Assembly (NCBI GenBank): GCA_016463365.1
Contig: JAEMRJ010000038.1
Span: 1 to 17,523, forward strand
Source: Thermoleophilaceae bacterium
Lineage (GTDB): Bacteria > Actinomycetota > Thermoleophilia > Solirubrobacterales > JACPNS01
Direction: 5' to 3'
Length of the DNA: 17,523 nt
Each line of letters begins with the position of its first letter. Positions within the stretch are counted from its first letter, which is position 1. The notes beneath the pieces were generated by a model. It was not told the origin of the DNA. It saw only the letters and a program-made list of their open reading frames with translations, and made no database searches. Of the stretch, positions 7,013-13,688 are shown piece after piece. Both the position numbers and the translations under genes were made by a program.

Positions 7013-7882
7013 TCAGTTGCGTTCGAGGTCGCCGATGACGTTTTCGAGCAGGTGCTCGGTCGGGTCGAATCCCGGGATCTCCACGTCGTCGGGGAAATCT
7101 GTGAATGCGGCCTTCGGCGCGAGGCCGATCAGCTCGGCGTTCTCGATGGCTGCGCGGGCGCGCACGAAAGCCACAACCTCTGCGAGTGCGACGTTGAACG
7201 GATCCTGGACGTTGCACGAGACCTGCGCGCGGCCGCGGGCCTCGAGCCAGAGACCGATCGCGCGGACGCCGGGCAGGCCGCCCCCGGATTCGCGGAGCTC
7301 GGCGGCGATGGCCCTGGCGGTGTCCAGCGATTCGCCGTCGGCGAGATCGACGTTGAAGGCGACGAGCGGCGGACGGGCAGAGACGAGCGTTGCGCCGGCC
7401 GACGGGTGCAGCTCGGTCGGGCCGAAGTCCGGGCGGTGCTCACCGCTGGCGATTCGCTCAGCCAGGCCCTTGATTCCGCCGGCGCGCAGTTCTGCCCGCT
7501 CACGGCCTCCGGCCAGTTCGCCGTAGAGGAAGACCGGCGTGCCGGTGCGGCGGGCGATCAGGTCAGCGGCGGTGAGCGCCTCGGCGCAGGCCGCGCCGCG
7601 TTGATCCGGCGCGAGGTAGACGACCGGCACGACGTCGATCGCACCGACATGCGGGTGGATCCCTTCATGTGCCGACACATCCACACGTGCATGCACCGCA
7701 GCTGCGCCATTGGCAAGCGCGCGGGCGAGCTCGCCCTGCTTCGAGACGAGCGTGAAGACCGATCGGTGGTGATCGGGGTCGCTGTGGACGTTGAGCAGCC
7801 GCGCGGGCGCAAAAGCCTCCCCGATCACGGTGATCGCCGCCTCATCGACGCCTTCAGAGACATTTGGCACTGACATCAGCAT
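7013..7882 (-). CDS. ftcD: glutamate formimidoyltransferase (stand-alone FT domain)
   Basis: The product (about 289 residues from the ATG at 7882) has the formiminotransferase N- and C-subdomains but no cyclodeaminase domain, the size usual for stand-alone bacterial enzymes. The reaction moves the formimino group of N-formimino-glutamate to tetrahydrofolate in histidine breakdown; some family members also turn over 5-formyl-tetrahydrofolate. Signatures are SVPNVSEG near the N-terminus, LLNVHSDPDHHRSVFTL, and VDVSAHEGIHPHVGAIDVVP. The last matches the family's catalytic HxGxHPRxGAxD block except that the usual Arg is His. LFLYGE-like and RPPLVAFNVDL segments also fit. Starts possible are GTG 7894, ATG 7882 and ATG 7876. 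I prefer 7882, which has a GGAG 14 nt upstream and a normal distance to VPN. No other histidine-degradation genes are present. Confidence 0.9.
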   Translation of the reverse strand: MLMSVPNVSEGVDEAAITVIGEAFAPARLLNVHSDPDHHRSVFTLVSKQGELARALANGAAAVHARVDVSAHEGIHPHVGAIDVVPVVYLAPDQRGAACAEALTAADLIARRTGTPVFLYGELAGGRERAELRAGGIKGLAERIASGEHRPDFGPTELHPSAGATLVSARPPLVAFNVDLADGESLDTARAIAAELRESGGGLPGVRAIGLWLEARGRAQVSCNVQDPFNVALAEVVAFVRARAAIENAELIGLAPKAAFTDFPDDVEIPGFDPTEHLLENVIGDLERN

Positions 7883-7891
7883 TGGTAGGAT
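7864..7891 (+). promoter_or_regulatory. predicted promoter of tRNA-Met, overlapping the ftcD start
   Basis: TTGGCA at 7864-7869 (5 of 6 to TTGACA) and TAGGAT at 7886-7891 (4 of 6 to TATAAT) are separated by 16 nt. The predicted transcription start, about 7898, lies just before the tRNA 5' end at 7903. The element covers the candidate start codons of the divergent ftcD gene. Confidence 0.6.
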
Positions 7892-7902
7892 CACCGCTCC
7901 CC

Positions 7903-7976
7903 GGCGGGGTAGCTCAGTTGGTTAGAGCAGCGGAATCATAATCCGCGTGTCGGGGGTTCGAGTCCCTCCCCCGCTA
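7903..7976 (+). tRNA. tRNA-Met (anticodon CAT), elongator type
   Basis: This folds as a full cloverleaf. The acceptor stem is GGCGGGG paired with CCCCGCT (a G1-U72 pair closes the end), the discriminator is A, and the D-stem GCTC/GAGC has a 9-nt loop. The anticodon stem GCGGA/TCCGC carries the loop ATCATAA (anticodon 7937-7939), the variable loop has 5 nt, and the T-arm has TTCGAGT. The CCA end is not encoded. It is not the initiator: it lacks the three G-C pairs next to the anticodon loop and has no 1-72 mismatch. CAT could also mark tRNA-Ile2 (lysidine-modified), but the acceptor sequence resembles actinobacterial elongator Met, so Met is favoured. No clear terminator follows before the ABC genes. 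Confidence 0.9.
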
Positions 7977-8028
7977 CTGCATCACAACGCGTTTCCGCGC
8001 TCCCGGCTGCCGCCGGTCACCTCAAAAC

Positions 8029-8034
8029 TATACT
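8029..8034 (+). promoter_or_regulatory. -10 element for a leaderless ABC-exporter mRNA
   Basis: TATACT (5 of 6 to TATAAT) ends 7 nt before the GTG start at 8042, which places the transcription start at or next to the start codon. No Shine-Dalgarno lies between them, and no good -35 is seen. Leaderless messages of this form are common in actinobacteria. Confidence 0.6.
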
Positions 8035-8041
8035 TTCTGAA

Positions 8042-9817
8042 GTGACCAATTTCTGGCGACTTCTTGGCTTCCTGAAGCCCTACCGCTCCGGAGTTGCATG
8101 GTCGATGATTCTCGCGGCGTTTGCGATGGGTAACGGTACTGCGATCCCGCTCCTGGCCGGCGCCGCAGTCGGCCGCGCCGAGGACGGCGACTCCCAGGGG
8201 CTCGTGATGATCGCGCTCGCCGTGATCGGAGTCGGGCTGCTCCGCGCCGGCACGTCGATCGGGCGGCGCATCCTTTCCGGCAAGGTCTCGCTGGGCGTCG
8301 AGCACGACCTGCGCAGCAAGACCTACGCCCACCTTCAGGACCTCGAGATCGGCTTTTTCCACGACCAGCAGACCGGTCAGCTGATGTCCCGGGCAACCGT
8401 GGACCTGCAGGTCGTGCGCTTCTTCCTGGGCTACGGACTGATCTTCATGATCCAGTCGGCCTTCACGATTCTCTTCGCCGGGGCGATCATGGTCTACCTC
8501 GACACCACGCTCGGACTGATGGTGCTGGCGACGATGCCGTTCATCGTCGCCGCGGCCGCGCGTTATGGGAAAAGAGCCCGGCCAGCCGTCCAGGAAGTCC
8601 AGCAGCGCCTCGCCGAACTCTCTGCCGACGTCGAGGAGAACATCTCCGGCATCCGCGTGATCAAGGCATTCGCCCGCGAAGACGAGCGCATGGCCCGCTT
8701 CAAGAACTCCGCGCAGCGCGTCTTCGACCAGAACCTCTACTCGACCAAGCTCTCGGCCTTCAACGACCCGCTGCTGGGGTTCATTCCGTCTATCGGCCTC
8801 GCGGCCGTTCTGCTCTACGGCGGAAACCTTGTGATTGAAGGCGAGATGTCACTCGCCCACTTCACCTCCTTCTACTTCTTCGTCGGCATGCTGATCGGAC
8901 CGATGCGCATGCTCGGCAGCACGCTCGGAACGGCGCAGCGCGCCACTGCTGCCGGCGCGCGAATCTTCGAGCTACTCGATCGCGCACCGCGGATCGAAGC
9001 CGCGCCAGATGCCAGACCGTTCCCTGAGGGCGGCGGCGAAGTCGTCTTCGAACACGTTGACTTCCGCTTCCCGACCAGCGACCGGCTGATCCTCAAGGAC
9101 ATCGACCTGCGCGTCCCGGCGGGCGGCACGATCGCGATCGTCGGCGGTACCGGCTCGGGCAAGACGACGCTGGTCTCGCTGGTCTCGCGACTCTACGACG
9201 TCGACGCCGGCGCGATCACCGTCGACGGCGCCGATGTGCGCACGCTCGACCCGCTTGAACTGCGACGAAACGTCGCATTTGTCGCCGAAGACAGCTTCTT
9301 GTTCTCAGCCTCAATCGCAGACAACATCGCCTACGCCCGCGACAACGTAACTCGCGAAGAGATCCAGGAAGCCGCCCGCCGCGCGCAGATCGGTGAGTTC
9401 ATCGAGCAACTCGAGGACGGCTACGACACCGTGATCGGCGAGCGCGGAATCACGCTCTCGGGCGGACAACGACAGCGCGTCGCGATCGCACGTGCGCTGG
9501 TGGCCGACCCACGGATTCTGATTCTCGACGACGCCACCTCGTCGGTCGACTCGAAGACCGAGCAGGAGATCAAGGGCGCGCTGACCGAAGTGATGGCCGG
9601 GCGCACGACGTTCGTGATCGCGCACCGCCTCTCCACCATCTCGCTGGCAGACACGATCGTGGTGCTCGACGAAGGTCGCGTGCTTGACCACGGAACCCAC
9701 GCCGAACTGTTGAAGCGCTGCGACCAGTACCGCGCGCTCGCCACCAAGGGCATGCCGGAGAGCGTCTTTCTCACGCGCAAGGACCCGACCGCCACCGAGA
9801 TCGGTGCAGGCCTGTGA
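8042..9817 (+). CDS. ABC exporter half-transporter with degenerate ATP site (subunit 1)
   Basis: The 591-residue type IV (exporter-fold) half-transporter has a membrane domain of about six helices in residues 18-300, then an ATPase domain. Motifs are Walker A GGTGSGKTT at 368-376, signature LSGGQ at 472-476, Walker B ILILDD at 492-497 and the H-loop His528. Two catalytic positions are altered: Asp497 stands where the catalytic Glu should be, and the Q-loop Gln is Glu416 (FVAED). This is the non-catalytic partner pattern of heterodimeric exporters such as TM287/288, LmrCD and BmrCD. The substrate is unknown; that class exports drugs, lipids or peptides. The GTG start fits the normal NFWRLLGFLKPYR opening and the leaderless promoter. 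The stop overlaps the partner's start by 4 nt (GTGA). Confidence 0.95.
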   Translation: MTNFWRLLGFLKPYRSGVAWSMILAAFAMGNGTAIPLLAGAAVGRAEDGDSQGLVMIALAVIGVGLLRAGTSIGRRILSGKVSLGVEHDLRSKTYAHLQDLEIGFFHDQQTGQLMSRATVDLQVVRFFLGYGLIFMIQSAFTILFAGAIMVYLDTTLGLMVLATMPFIVAAAARYGKRARPAVQEVQQRLAELSADVEENISGIRVIKAFAREDERMARFKNSAQRVFDQNLYSTKLSAFNDPLLGFIPSIGLAAVLLYGGNLVIEGEMSLAHFTSFYFFVGMLIGPMRMLGSTLGTAQRATAAGARIFELLDRAPRIEAAPDARPFPEGGGEVVFEHVDFRFPTSDRLILKDIDLRVPAGGTIAIVGGTGSGKTTLVSLVSRLYDVDAGAITVDGADVRTLDPLELRRNVAFVAEDSFLFSASIADNIAYARDNVTREEIQEAARRAQIGEFIEQLEDGYDTVIGERGITLSGGQRQRVAIARALVADPRILILDDATSSVDSKTEQEIKGALTEVMAGRTTFVIAHRLSTISLADTIVVLDEGRVLDHGTHAELLKRCDQYRALATKGMPESVFLTRKDPTATEIGAGL

Positions 9818-11610
9818 TCACCCGCCGCTACAGCGACTTCATGAGCACATGGAAGCGCCTGCGCGGCGAGAAGACGCGCGCCAGAAGGCTGCGCGAGCTG
9901 CTCGCGCTACTGCGTCCTTACAAGTGGCGCGTAGCCCTGATGATGCTCGCGATGACCGTCGCGATCGCGGCGAGCCTTGCCCCGCCCTACCTGGCGAAGG
10001 TCGCCATCGACAGCGGCATCATCGACAAGGACTTCGGCACGCTCCAGCTGGTCGTCGTGCTCTATCTGGCCAGCGCGCTGATCCTCTGGGGCGCGACCTA
10101 CGTGCAGGTCTACATGACCAGCTGGGTCGGCCAGAAGGTGCTTCAGGACCTGCGGCTGACGCTGTTCGAGCACCTGCAGAAGCAGTCGTCGGGTTTCTAC
10201 TCACGCCGCAAGACGGGGGTGCTGGTGTCGCGGCTGACCAACGACGTCAACGCACTCGACCAACTCGTGAGCAACGGAGCGATGACGCTTTTCTCGTCGG
10301 TCATCACGCTCGCCGCAATGAGCGTGATCCTGCTGCTGCAGAGCGTTCCGCTGGCACTGGCCTGCTTCGCTGTTTTCCCGCTTGTCGCCCTCGCGAGCTT
10401 CGTCTTCCGCGTTGTCTCGACCGACGTCTACCGCGAGACGCGCGAGCGGATCGGCGTCGTCACCGCCTACCTGCAGGAGACGCTCTCAGGCGTCTCCGTA
10501 GTGCGCGCCTACGGCCGCGAGGAGCGCCACGTCGCCGAGTTCAACGAGCTCTCCGAGGTCAACCGCGACGCCAACATGCGCTCGGTCCGGCTGAACGCCG
10601 CCTACTTCCCGGCGATCGAGTTTCTCTCGGCAGTCTCAATGGCCGTGATTCTCGTTTTCGGCGGCTACCTCGTGATCGACGGCCAGATCGAGGTCGGCGT
10701 GCTGGTGCTCTTTGCCGGCTACATGCAGAACTTTTTCGACCCGATTCAGCAGCTCTCGCAGCTCTACACCACCTACCAGTCCGGCATGGCGGCGCTGGAC
10801 AAGATCTTCGATCTCCTTGCGGAAGAACCCGACGTGACCGACCTGCCCGGAGCCGAAGAGCTCGGCCCTGTGCGCGGCGCGATCAGCTTTGAGGACGTCT
10901 GGTTCAGTTACCAGGACAACGATGTCTGGGCGCTGCGCGGAATTGATCTCGCGATCAACCCGGGCGAGACCGTTGCGCTGGTCGGAGCCACCGGCGCCGG
11001 CAAGTCAACCTTCGCCAAGCTCGTCCCGCGCTTCTATGACCCGCAGAAGGGCCGCGTGCTCGTGGACGGCCATGACCTCACAGGCATCGATTCGCGCTCG
11101 CTGCGCAGGCAGCTGGGATACGTGCCGCAGGAGGGCTACCTCTTCAGCGGCACGATCGCCGACAACATCGAGTTCGGCAAGCCGGGCGCAACGCGCAAGG
11201 AGATCGAGGAGGCGGCGCGCTCGGTCGGTGCGTACGACCCGATCAACGGTCTGCCGGACGGATTCGACACGGTCGTCGGCGAACGCGGCAGCCAGCTGTC
11301 TGCGGGCCAGCGTCAGCTGGTCGCGTTTGCGCGGGCGCTGATCGCCGCGCCGCGACTGCTGATTCTTGATGAAGCGACCGCGAGCGTCGACGTGACGACC
11401 GAAACGCGGATCGAAGAGGGGCTGCGCCGCCTGCTCGCCGGCCGGACCGCGATCGTGATCGCGCACCGGCTCTCGACGATCATCAACGCGTCGCGCATCG
11501 CCGTGCTTGAGGGTGGCGAGATCGTCGAACTCGGATCACACGACGAACTGGTCGCGGCCGGCGGTCGCTACGCCGAGCTCTACGCAACCTGGGAGCAGCA
11601 GGTCGCCTAG
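9814..11610 (+). CDS. ABC exporter half-transporter with intact catalytic Glu (subunit 2)
   Basis: The 598-residue partner of the preceding gene begins with a basic N-terminal extension (about residues 1-30). Six predicted helices follow between about 38 and 310, then the ATPase domain: Walker A GATGAGKST at 391-399, Q-loop Gln439 in YVPQEGYLFSGT, Walker B LLILDE with the catalytic Glu520, and H-loop His551. Its signature is LSAGQ at 495-499 instead of LSGGQ. In the heterodimer this weakened signature faces the degenerate Walker site of subunit 1, so that site should bind but hardly hydrolyse ATP. Its own Walker site pairs with the intact LSGGQ of subunit 1. The GTG start overlaps the upstream stop. 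An in-frame ATG at 9841 (MSTWKRLRG) is a possible alternative. The 3' end overlaps the convergent chelatase gene by 4 nt. Confidence 0.95.
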   Translation: MITRRYSDFMSTWKRLRGEKTRARRLRELLALLRPYKWRVALMMLAMTVAIAASLAPPYLAKVAIDSGIIDKDFGTLQLVVVLYLASALILWGATYVQVYMTSWVGQKVLQDLRLTLFEHLQKQSSGFYSRRKTGVLVSRLTNDVNALDQLVSNGAMTLFSSVITLAAMSVILLLQSVPLALACFAVFPLVALASFVFRVVSTDVYRETRERIGVVTAYLQETLSGVSVVRAYGREERHVAEFNELSEVNRDANMRSVRLNAAYFPAIEFLSAVSMAVILVFGGYLVIDGQIEVGVLVLFAGYMQNFFDPIQQLSQLYTTYQSGMAALDKIFDLLAEEPDVTDLPGAEELGPVRGAISFEDVWFSYQDNDVWALRGIDLAINPGETVALVGATGAGKSTFAKLVPRFYDPQKGRVLVDGHDLTGIDSRSLRRQLGYVPQEGYLFSGTIADNIEFGKPGATRKEIEEAARSVGAYDPINGLPDGFDTVVGERGSQLSAGQRQLVAFARALIAAPRLLILDEATASVDVTTETRIEEGLRRLLAGRTAIVIAHRLSTIINASRIAVLEGGEIVELGSHDELVAAGGRYAELYATWEQQVA

Positions 11611-13439
11611 GCAGCTTCGGTGCGCCGGGCCGGCGGATCGAACGGGTAGAACTCCGCGCCGGTGGCCCGCGCGAACTGCGGCGCCCCGCTGGTGGTTTCG
11701 CCGATCACAACCAACGTGATTCCGTCCCGACTCAGTGCTCGCGCGGCAGTGCGCGCCTCGCCGAGCGCATCGCCGCTGCGAGAAACGTTCGCGTAGCCGT
11801 CGGTGACGAGCGCGACGATCGGTTTGAGGTCGGGATTGCGACGCAACTCGCGGGTGGCGGTTTCGTGGGCGACGCGGATGCCCTCGGCCAGTGGCGTCGT
11901 GCCGCCCGGTTGCACGGTCTCGAGGCCGGCGAGCACCGCAGCGTGGTTGCGCGACGGTGGCGCAACCAGGCGCGCCTCGCGACCACGGAAGACGATCAGT
12001 CCAACCCGGTCGCGCTTGCGCCTGGCATCGGCGACGAGGCCGCCGAGCAACGCGCGGAGCTCTCCTTCGCGGCCGTTCTCGAGCACGGAACTCGATGCGT
12101 CCACGACGCACAGAACGAGGTTCGCCTCACGGCCGGCGCGGACGCGTTCGCGAAGGTCTTCGGCGCGCACCTCGCCCGGGGCCGAGCTCATCACGTCGGA
12201 TCCGGAGCCTCCGAGCACTTCGGCCGGGTCTGCGCCCGGGCCCTGGAAAATGCGGCGCGTGACAGCTGCGCGTGCGGTTGCGATCACATCAAGGTCGTCG
12301 GTGCCGGCGGCAGGACGCGAATCGACCGGAGGACGATCACCGCCGGTGGCCTTTGACGAACGCCCGACCGGACCGTTGCCTACCGCCGGCTGTTGAAGCT
12401 CGGGGATCTCTCGGCGACTCGCCTCGCGGTTACCGGCCTGGGTGCGCGGAGGCGAGACGCGTGGAGCTGGCGCCGGATCGGACACGGTGGATTCGCCGCG
12501 CGCTTGGGCGAAGCCTTCGTGGATCTGCTGCTCGGTCAGCCACTGCTGATCGGTTGTAGTTGTGCGCGCGCGGTGTGGCAGCGCAAGCCGCGCTGCGGTT
12601 TCGATGTCGCGTTCGATCACTGAGCGGCGATCGTCAAGAGCGGCCAGCGCGGTCGCGGTGCGAGCGATCACGAGGTCGGCGCGCATGCCTTCGACGTCCA
12701 GTCGGGAACAGGCCTCGGCGATCAGCCTGAGGGTGTCGTCGGGGAGGTCGACCTCGAGCCAGGCGGCGCGAGCACGTTCAACGATCTCCCGCAGCGCCTG
12801 CTCTGTGCCCTGGAAGCGCTCGCAGAAGATTCCGGGGTACTGCTCGAAGGCGATCCGGCGCTGGACGATTTCTACGCGCTCGGACGGGTCCAGCGGAGCG
12901 ACGATCTTCACCGAAAGCCCAAATCGGTCGAGCAGCTGCGGGCGCAACGCGCCTTCTTCAGGATTCATCGTGCCGACGAGCAGAAACCGCGCGTCGCGCT
13001 GGGCGCTGAGGCCGTCGCGCTCGACTTGAACCGACCCGAAAGCGGCAGCATCGAGCATCACGTCGACGAGGTGATCGCCGAGCAGATTGACCTCATCGGC
13101 ATAGAGAACGCCGCGATCGGCAGCGGCGAGCAGACCGTCGGCAAGCTGGGCGCCTTCCCCGGCGAGCAACTTCGCCGTGTCCAGCGAACCGGTCAGGCGA
13201 TCGATCGTCGCGCCCAGCGGCAGCTCTACAAATGGTGCCGGCGCAGGCTCTTCGCCGCCAGACACCTGCGGGAGCAGCGCGGCAAAAGAACGTGCCAGCG
13301 TTGACTTAGCCGTGCCGCGCTCGCCGACGGCAAGGACCCCGCCGATCGCGGGATCGACTGCGTTGGCTAGCAGTGCGAGTTTGTAGTCGTCCTGGCCGAC
13401 AACGGCCGAGAACGGGTAGCGCGATCGAGGCTCTGGCAT
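11607..13439 (-). CDS. fused AAA+/VWA chelatase-type protein (BchI-BchD-like)
   Basis: The product is 610 residues from the ATG at 13439 (613 from the GTG at 13448; residue numbers here use the longer form). Residues about 10-330 form a magnesium-chelatase-type AAA+ ATPase: YPFSAVVGQDDYKLALL, Walker A GERGTAKST at 42-50, Walker B LYADEVNLL from 115, and GTMNPEEGALRPQLLDRFGL, which holds the sensor and arginine-finger region. A Pro/Gly/Arg-rich linker (about 335-400) leads to a von Willebrand A domain with a complete MIDAS: DASSS at 450-454, Thr in GGTTP at about 517, and Asp550 in VTDG. In Mg- and Co-chelatases the I and D subunits power metal insertion by the large H/CobN subunit. Single-chain I-D fusions occur in actinobacteria, often near cobalamin genes, but no CobN or corrin gene is in this window. 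The start by homology lies just before YPFSA. Confidence 0.9.
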   Translation of the reverse strand: MPEPRSRYPFSAVVGQDDYKLALLANAVDPAIGGVLAVGERGTAKSTLARSFAALLPQVSGGEEPAPAPFVELPLGATIDRLTGSLDTAKLLAGEGAQLADGLLAAADRGVLYADEVNLLGDHLVDVMLDAAAFGSVQVERDGLSAQRDARFLLVGTMNPEEGALRPQLLDRFGLSVKIVAPLDPSERVEIVQRRIAFEQYPGIFCERFQGTEQALREIVERARAAWLEVDLPDDTLRLIAEACSRLDVEGMRADLVIARTATALAALDDRRSVIERDIETAARLALPHRARTTTTDQQWLTEQQIHEGFAQARGESTVSDPAPAPRVSPPRTQAGNREASRREIPELQQPAVGNGPVGRSSKATGGDRPPVDSRPAAGTDDLDVIATARAAVTRRIFQGPGADPAEVLGGSGSDVMSSAPGEVRAEDLRERVRAGREANLVLCVVDASSSVLENGREGELRALLGGLVADARRKRDRVGLIVFRGREARLVAPPSRNHAAVLAGLETVQPGGTTPLAEGIRVAHETATRELRRNPDLKPIVALVTDGYANVSRSGDALGEARTAARALSRDGITLVVIGETTSGAPQFARATGAEFYPFDPPARRTEAA

Positions 13440-13469
13440 CAGCCCCACAATGGCGCTGGAAGCGGATGG

Positions 13470-13504
13470 AGAAAACCGGCTAAACCCACTGTAGGAGCCG
13501 GTTT
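13470..13504 (-). terminator. intrinsic terminator after tRNA-Gln
   Basis: On the minus strand AAACCGGCT (13504-13496), a 14-nt loop and AGCCGGTTT (13481-13473) form a 9-bp stem that runs directly into TTTTC. It lies about 35 nt past the tRNA-Gln 3' end and about 30 nt before the chelatase-gene start, so it separates the two transcripts. Confidence 0.65.
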
Positions 13505-13539
13505 GCAGGGCTTTCGCGGGCGCCGGGATCCGGCGGTAG

Positions 13540-13610
13540 CTGGGGAACAGGGGCTCGAACCCCGACTTCTCGGACCAGAACCGAGCGTCCTACCATTAGA
13601 CGATTCCCCA
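13540..13610 (-). tRNA. tRNA-Gln (anticodon CTG)
   Basis: The minus strand folds as a tRNA. The acceptor is TGGGGAA paired with TTCCCCA, the discriminator is G, and the D-arm contains AATGGTA. The anticodon stem CTCGG/CCGAG carries the loop TTCTGGT (anticodon CTG, reading CAG), and the T-arm is CGGGG-TTCGAGC-CCCTG. The weak U1-A72 pair with a run of Gs behind it is the known GlnRS/Gln identity pattern. CCA is not encoded. It lies between the propeller gene and the chelatase gene in the same orientation, with a terminator behind it. Confidence 0.95.
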
Positions 13611-13668
13611 GAGTCGACCTTTCGGCCGTTCTGCGCTTGGATCGCCAGCGCGGTTGAACAGGATAGCT

Positions 13669-13686
13669 AGCCCGCCACGGCGAGCC
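13669..13686 (-). terminator. possible hairpin terminator after the propeller gene
   Basis: Just after the stop codon the minus strand can fold GGCTCGCC against GGCGGGCT (two G-U pairs), leaving a very small loop. There is no following T-tract, so a role as a terminator is uncertain. Confidence 0.3.
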
Positions 13687-13688
13687 TT

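Noticed and set aside
6902..7873. 323-codon plus-strand open frame opposite ftcD
   Set aside because: Antisense shadow; its sequence has no recognisable motif and it overlaps the palindrome and the formimidoyltransferase gene throughout.
7935..7940. Minus-strand TATGAT as a -10 element for ftcD
   Set aside because: It is the complement of the tRNA anticodon loop and has no usable -35 at 16-18 nt; probably coincidence, although an ftcD promoter in this area is needed.
7903..7976. Initiator tRNA-fMet
   Set aside because: The first pair is G-U rather than a mismatch, and the anticodon stem lacks three consecutive G-C pairs at the loop.
8003..8016. GC hairpin CCGGC-TGCC-GCCGG as a tRNA-Met terminator
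   Set aside because: Only 5 bp with no T-tract behind it; such hairpins are expected by chance in DNA this GC-rich.
9804..10892. 362-codon plus-strand frame inside exporter subunit 2
   Set aside because: Arg/Ala/Pro-rich shadow of the +1 frame; the overlapping frame encodes a complete ABC transporter.
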